Shown here: piece by piece, positions 60,288 through 64,000 of the stretch | Layout: each line of letters begins with the position of its first letter | How positions within the stretch are numbered: position 1 is the stretch's first letter | From: an uncultured Candidatus Entotheonella sp. | GTDB taxonomy: Bacteria; Tectomicrobia; Entotheonellia; Entotheonellales; Entotheonellaceae | Direction of reading: 5' to 3' | Assembly (NCBI GenBank): GCA_951828535.1 | Contig: OX639990.1 | Location: forward strand, 2,777,300-2,841,299 | Length of the DNA: 64,000 bases | Translations under genes and position numbers: made by a program | The notes under the pieces: model-generated | The model's input: only the letters and a program-made list of their open reading frames with translations | Told to the model about the DNA's origin: nothing | Database searches by the model: none

Positions 60288-61655
60288 ATGACCGGCCCCT
60301 GTCGTTTGGAGATCGATGTTCCGGCGGTGTCGTTTGAGGTGCCGGCAGGCACGGACATCCTCACTGTGCCGCAGCCGTCCGCCGCGCTGGCCGACCCGGC
60401 CGGTGCCATCGCCCAAGCGCTCGCCGCCCCCATCGGTACCGCGCCGCTGGCCGACGTCATCCAGGCTGCCTGGTCCGACAAGGCACCCGCGCAGCGCACC
60501 GCCGTCGTGGTTGTTTCCGACATGACCCGGCCCGACGTTCCGTACACCGGCGAATCCAGTATCCTGCACCCGGTGCTCCGCGCCCTCGAAGCGCAGGGCC
60601 TGCTGCCGGAGAACATCGTCGTTCTGGTGGCTACCGGCACGCACCGCGCCACCACCGACGCCGAGAAATGCCGCCTGTACGGCGACGACGTGCTGGCCCG
60701 CTACCCGATTCTCGATCACTGCGCGACGGACCGCACCGTCCTGCGCGCCGTGGGCACCACGGCCAGTGGCACCGAGGTGCTGATTCACAAACTTTATCTC
60801 GACGCCGATATCAAAATCCTCACCGGCGAGATCAAACCCCACTTCATGGCCGGATTTTCGGGCGGTCGCAAGGCCATCTGCCCCGGATTGGCCAACCTGG
60901 AAACCCTGCAGAAATTCCACAGCCCGCAATTTCTGGAAGACCCCGGCGCCACCAACCTCAGCCTCGATGCCAATCCCTGCCACCGCGAAGCTACCGAGGT
61001 GGCCCAAGGGGTCGGGGCCGATTTCCTCATCAACGTCACCATGAACGAGGAAAAGGAATTGACGGGCGTGTACGCCGGCGACTGGCGGCTCGCCTTCGAG
61101 CGGGCGACGGAATCCCTGGCCGAGGCCGTCAGCGTGCCGGTCGCGGCGCCCTATGAGGTGCTGATCACCATTGATTCCACCATTGATCACTACCAGGCCG
61201 CCAAGGCTGCCATCGGCGCCCTGCCCATCCTGGTGGACGGCGGCACCCTCATCCAGGTGGCCAACAGCAGCGACGGCGTCGGTGCTGTGGAATACATACA
61301 CGAACTCGCCCTGCTGAGCAGCCTGCCGTGCCCGCGTGACTACATCGCGGCGCTGTTCAAGCGCCCGAGCGTGCAAAAGGATCAGTGGGAAGTGGAAATG
61401 TGGTGCAAGGTGCTGGAGAAGGTCGGCGGCCCGGCGGGGCTGATCTACTGCACAAACGGCATCAGCGCCGGTGATCTGGAAAAACTTCCCCTCACCTCGG
61501 GATACGCCTACAGCGGCCAAAGCGCGCTGGGGCCGATGGTTGAAAAAGCCATCCAACGAACGGTTGCGGCGTGGCAACAGCGCCTCGGCCGGCCGCCGCG
61601 CCTGGGTCTCATTCGCGACGGCGCGCACGCTATCCCGGTCCTGCGGAAAGCCTGA
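60288..61655 (+). CDS. larA: LarA-like nickel-dependent racemase family protein (DUF2088)
   Basis: 455-residue LarA-like protein. LarA interconverts lactate isomers with a nickel-pincer nucleotide; wider family members racemise or epimerise other 2-hydroxyacids. VVVVSDMTRPDVPY (about residue 77), VATGTHRATTDAE (His at about residue 118) and GEIKPHFMAGFSGGRKAI (His and Lys, about residues 185-197) are the active-site and cofactor-lysine regions. No larB, larC or larE genes for cofactor synthesis are in the window, so the substrate and even the cofactor are inferred. Its TGA overlaps the next start by one base. Confidence 0.88.
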   Translation: MTGPCRLEIDVPAVSFEVPAGTDILTVPQPSAALADPAGAIAQALAAPIGTAPLADVIQAAWSDKAPAQRTAVVVVSDMTRPDVPYTGESSILHPVLRALEAQGLLPENIVVLVATGTHRATTDAEKCRLYGDDVLARYPILDHCATDRTVLRAVGTTASGTEVLIHKLYLDADIKILTGEIKPHFMAGFSGGRKAICPGLANLETLQKFHSPQFLEDPGATNLSLDANPCHREATEVAQGVGADFLINVTMNEEKELTGVYAGDWRLAFERATESLAEAVSVPVAAPYEVLITIDSTIDHYQAAKAAIGALPILVDGGTLIQVANSSDGVGAVEYIHELALLSSLPCPRDYIAALFKRPSVQKDQWEVEMWCKVLEKVGGPAGLIYCTNGISAGDLEKLPLTSGYAYSGQSALGPMVEKAIQRTVAAWQQRLGRPPRLGLIRDGAHAIPVLRKA

Positions 61656-62509
61656 TGACGCAGGCGTTTCCCATCGTCAAATGTCCCGATGCCGCCGGGC
61701 CGGCCCGCAGCCCTATCCTGGTGAGCATTCCCCACTTCGGCACGCAACCCCTGCCCGGCATGACGGCCAAAGATTACTGCGAACCCTGGTTTGAAACCTT
61801 CGCCTACGGGTTCGCCGACACCTTCGTCGGCGACCTCTACGCCGGCCTGCACGAGCAAGGCGCTACCGTGCTGGCAACGCCGCTGTCGCGCATCTTTGTG
61901 GACGTGAACCGCCGCCGAGACGATTTCGAGATGCAGGGCGACGCAGTTCGTTCGCATCGCGGCGTGGTTCGCACCCACACCATTCGAGACGCGCCCATCT
62001 TTGCCAAGCCACTCAGGCGGGACCAGCTTGAAGCCCGTCTGAAGACCTATTACGACCCGTATTACGCGACGCTCGAACGTCTGCTCGGCGAGATTCACGC
62101 CGCCTACGGGTACGCCCTGCTCATCGACGGGCACACGGGTAGCCCGCGGCGCATGAAGGATTACGAGATTATTATTGGAACCAGACGGGGTGCGACATGC
62201 GACGAGGCCCTGGTGGAACCGATCACGACGATCTTCACGCGCCGCGGCTTCGAGGTGCATCACAACATCAGCGGGTATACGGGCGGCAATCTGGTGGTGA
62301 CCTATGGGAAGCCAATCAGCGACCGGCAGCACGCCGTTCAGTTGGAAATCAATGCTTCCCTGCTGATGACGACCCCGCGGCAGGAATTCATCGCCCAGGT
62401 GTCGCGCGGCGAGGTCCCCGCCAAAGACGAGGCGAATATCGCGCGCCTGCGCGCTTGCTTGCAGGAATCGGCCCTGGCGTTGCCCGCCGTGCTGGCGGCC
62501 CTAGGGTAA
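61655..62509 (+). CDS. N-formylglutamate amidohydrolase family protein
   Basis: 284-residue zinc amidohydrolase-like protein. ILVSIPHFGT (about residue 23), LSRIFVDVNRRRDDFE (about residue 79) with the Asn-Arg pair of the family, and LLIDGHTGSPRR (about residue 157) are conserved. These enzymes release formate from N-formylglutamate in histidine breakdown, but no hut gene is nearby, and many members have other formyl or acyl amides as substrates. Overlap with larA suggests one transcript and perhaps one pathway for a hydroxy- or amino-acid derivative. Confidence 0.85.
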   Translation: MTQAFPIVKCPDAAGPARSPILVSIPHFGTQPLPGMTAKDYCEPWFETFAYGFADTFVGDLYAGLHEQGATVLATPLSRIFVDVNRRRDDFEMQGDAVRSHRGVVRTHTIRDAPIFAKPLRRDQLEARLKTYYDPYYATLERLLGEIHAAYGYALLIDGHTGSPRRMKDYEIIIGTRRGATCDEALVEPITTIFTRRGFEVHHNISGYTGGNLVVTYGKPISDRQHAVQLEINASLLMTTPRQEFIAQVSRGEVPAKDEANIARLRACLQESALALPAVLAALG

Positions 62510-62527
62510 TCGCAAAAGGAGGCGACA

Positions 62528-63463
62528 ATGACGGATTGGAGGGTGCGGGCGCTGACCTGCGGCTTGGTCATTGTGGCGTTGGTATTAGCCGGTTGGGCGC
62601 TACCGGCGGTGGCGCACGATAGGCAGGACGATGTCCGCCGGATTGCCGTGGTGTCCGCCTTTGCGCCGGAGATGTCGGTGCTGCGGGAAGAGTTGGACAA
62701 CGCAACGGTGCATTCGATCAACGGCGTCGAATTTGTCGCCGGGACTCTGGAAGGACAAAACGTCGTGCTGTTCCTGAGCGGCATCAGCGTCGTCAACGCG
62801 GCGATGACGGTGCAACTGGCCTTGGACCACTTCACGATCGACCGGATCGTTTTCTCGGGCATTGCGGGCGGCGTTGATCCGGCGTTGCACATCGGCGACG
62901 TGGTGATCGCCGACCGCTGGGGGCAGTATCTTGAGGCGCTCTTTGCTCGGCGGGTCGGGGGCGGGTGGGCCAAGCCACCGTTCTTCGACTACCCGTTCGC
63001 CAATTTCGGCATGATGTTTCCGCGCTCAGTAACGGTGCAGCGGGCCAACGCCGAGGCGCCCGAGGCGCGTTTCTGGTTTCCGGTGGACGAGACGCTGCTG
63101 GCCCATGCCCGCACCGCGGTGACCGATGTTGTGCTCGACCGTTGCATGGAAGGCGACGCCTGTCTTCAACGGACGCCCAAGATCGTCATCGGCGGCCCCG
63201 GGGTGTCGGGGGGCGCCTTTATCGACAACGCGGAATTCCGCGAGTATACGTTCAGGGCCTTCGGCGCCCGCGTGCTGGATATGGAAAGCGCCGCCGTGGC
63301 GCACGTGGCCTATGCGAACGAGGTGCCGTTCGTCGCCGTCCGCAGCCTGTCCGATCTGGCAGGCGGCGGCGAAGGCGAGAATCAGATCGAGGTCTTTTTC
63401 GGCCTGGCGGCAGGCAACTCGGCGGCAGTCGTCAAGGCGCTGTTGCGGGCAATACCGGAATAG
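62528..63463 (+). CDS. Exported phosphorylase/nucleosidase-fold protein (MTA/SAH nucleosidase-like)
   Basis: 311-residue protein with a Sec signal peptide (ALTCGLVIVALVLAGWAL, cleaved near VAHD) followed by a PNP_UDP_1 domain. IAVVSAFAPEMSVLREEL (about residue 38) and FSGIAGGVDPALHIGDVVIA (about residue 112) match MTA/SAH nucleosidases. The catalytic-site Glu lies in VLDMESAAVAHVA (about residue 255) and Asp in VRSLSDLAGG (about residue 277). Cytosolic Pfs-type enzymes are about 230 residues and have no signal. Here export points to a periplasmic nucleoside role. AAAGGAGGCGACA sets the start. Confidence 0.85.
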   Translation: MTDWRVRALTCGLVIVALVLAGWALPAVAHDRQDDVRRIAVVSAFAPEMSVLREELDNATVHSINGVEFVAGTLEGQNVVLFLSGISVVNAAMTVQLALDHFTIDRIVFSGIAGGVDPALHIGDVVIADRWGQYLEALFARRVGGGWAKPPFFDYPFANFGMMFPRSVTVQRANAEAPEARFWFPVDETLLAHARTAVTDVVLDRCMEGDACLQRTPKIVIGGPGVSGGAFIDNAEFREYTFRAFGARVLDMESAAVAHVAYANEVPFVAVRSLSDLAGGGEGENQIEVFFGLAAGNSAAVVKALLRAIPE

Positions 63464-63476
63464 GTCGAGCGGCGTT

Positions 63477-64000
63477 TCACGCGAAAACGGCGGTGGGAGT
63501 CCCGACACCGAGATATTGCGAGACCTCCTGCTGAATGAACTGGCTGAGTTCGACATCGCTGAGGCGGCCGAAGGCCTGTTCCAGGTTGGCCAGGGGGATG
63601 ACGGCTTTGGCCATGGAGCGGTGGCCGCCGGCGCTGCCGAGGCGCCCAAAGGCGTGGCGTACCAATTCACCGGCGTTTTTGACGTTTTCCACGTTGCGAA
63701 CCGAGACGATTAGATTGCCGCCGAAAATACCCGACACCACCGACCACTCCACCCCGCCCACGTGCAAGCAAAACTCGGCAAACTGCGGCAGAACGTCCTC
63801 GCGTTCGACAATGCCGAGGTGCGTGAAAAAGACAGGGCCGATGACCGTGCGGCTGCGCAGCGCATAGGCGAAGGCATCGACATCGCGCAGCGGCAATTTG
63901 GGACGCTGCATGCGGCGAATGAGCGCGTGATTGGCAAGCGGATACAGGTGGGCGAATGCCTCGATATCGGCTTTGGTAGTTTCGCGTCCGAGAAAGAGGG
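63477..64000 (-). CDS. DHH family phosphoesterase (NrnA-like), 5' truncated by window
   Basis: C-terminal 174 residues of a DHH/DHHA1 phosphoesterase. The frame is open to the right edge, so the start and the DHH motif are outside. What is visible ends the DHH domain (ETTKADIEAFAHLYPLANHA) and holds DHHA1: VGGVEWSVVSGIFGGNLIVS followed by FGRLGSAGGHRSMAKAVIP with the GGH motif (about 50 residues before the end). NrnA-like proteins degrade nanoRNA, pAp or cyclic dinucleotides. It converges on the preceding gene with only 13 bases between them. Confidence 0.82.
   Translation of the reverse strand, partial: LFLGRETTKADIEAFAHLYPLANHALIRRMQRPKLPLRDVDAFAYALRSRTVIGPVFFTHLGIVEREDVLPQFAEFCLHVGGVEWSVVSGIFGGNLIVSVRNVENVKNAGELVRHAFGRLGSAGGHRSMAKAVIPLANLEQAFGRLSDVELSQFIQQEVSQYLGVGTPTAVFA

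Noticed and set aside
1-64000. CRISPR arrays, rRNA or tRNA genes
   Set aside because: No regularly spaced direct repeats and no conserved rRNA or tRNA segments were seen in reading the window.

Overview
The window is G+C-rich, tightly packed chromosomal DNA from a Gram-negative, aerobic, nutritionally versatile bacterium. Gram-negative character is supported by kdsB (CMP-KDO synthesis), exported Tat and Sec substrates, TRAP and ABC uptake systems with periplasmic receptors, and a cbb3-type oxidase. A proteobacterium or an allied uncultured lineage fits, for example one with many luciferase-like oxidoreductases, CoA-transferases and NodB deacetylases. I cannot fix the lineage from sequence alone. 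No rRNA, tRNA or CRISPR array was seen. Most start sites were set from visible Shine-Dalgarno sequences, several of them in front of TTG or GTG codons.

Layout. 1-6.5 kb: the end of a LivK-type receptor gene carrying an unusual C-terminal domain, then a minus-strand run dctP-dctQ-dctM, a family 4/5-like uracil-DNA glycosylase and a BtuF-like cobalamin-binding protein. 6.7-14.3 kb: a three-subunit molybdenum hydroxylase followed by a family 5 ABC receptor and two DppB/DppC-type permeases, plausibly an import-plus-oxidation module. 14.5-27.8 kb: housekeeping (lysA, YggT, CDP-alcohol phosphotransferase, a flippase-like membrane protein, a glnE split into two genes with ACT domains in the second, LLM oxidoreductase, epoxide-hydrolase-like enzyme, uppS, a CPA2 K+/H+ antiporter with TrkA-N domain). 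27.8-32.1 kb: an insertion sequence with 16-bp inverted termini and an apparent 5-bp target duplication, a secreted amidase, and a decayed IS21 istA fragment.

33.5-48.7 kb is the accessory heart of the window. It opens with a two-gene AAA ATPase/RloB module (candidate defence system) followed by a HicB-like gene. Next comes a displaced 3' end of a polysaccharide deacetylase gene whose intact relative lies about 12 kb away in the same orientation. Between these two copies lie an MntA/HepT toxin-antitoxin pair (hepT carries an in-frame stop) and a nine-kilobase operon. That operon encodes a cupredoxin, a Tat-exported metallophosphoesterase, a monohaem cytochrome, a SoxY-SoxZ fusion, cbb3 oxidase CcoN, a tri-haem CcoO-cytochrome fusion, small membrane subunits, CcoS, a SafE-like protein and the CcoI copper ATPase. 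I read this as a compact Sox-like electron-donating module wired directly to its own terminal oxidase, carried on an inserted segment.

48.7-64 kb returns to ordinary gene content: peroxiredoxin, CaiB-type CoA-transferase, two histidine phosphatases, RNase Z, gltX, a DUF559 endonuclease gene embedded in duplicated palindromic repeats, glnS, kdsB, rmuC, hslO, larA, an N-formylglutamate amidohydrolase-like gene, an exported nucleosidase-like protein and the end of a DHH phosphoesterase gene. Dispersed palindromes (CCCTCTCCC/GGGAGAGGG type, CCCCCTGACAA-GGGGG type, ATTCCCG type) occupy many of the intergenic gaps.
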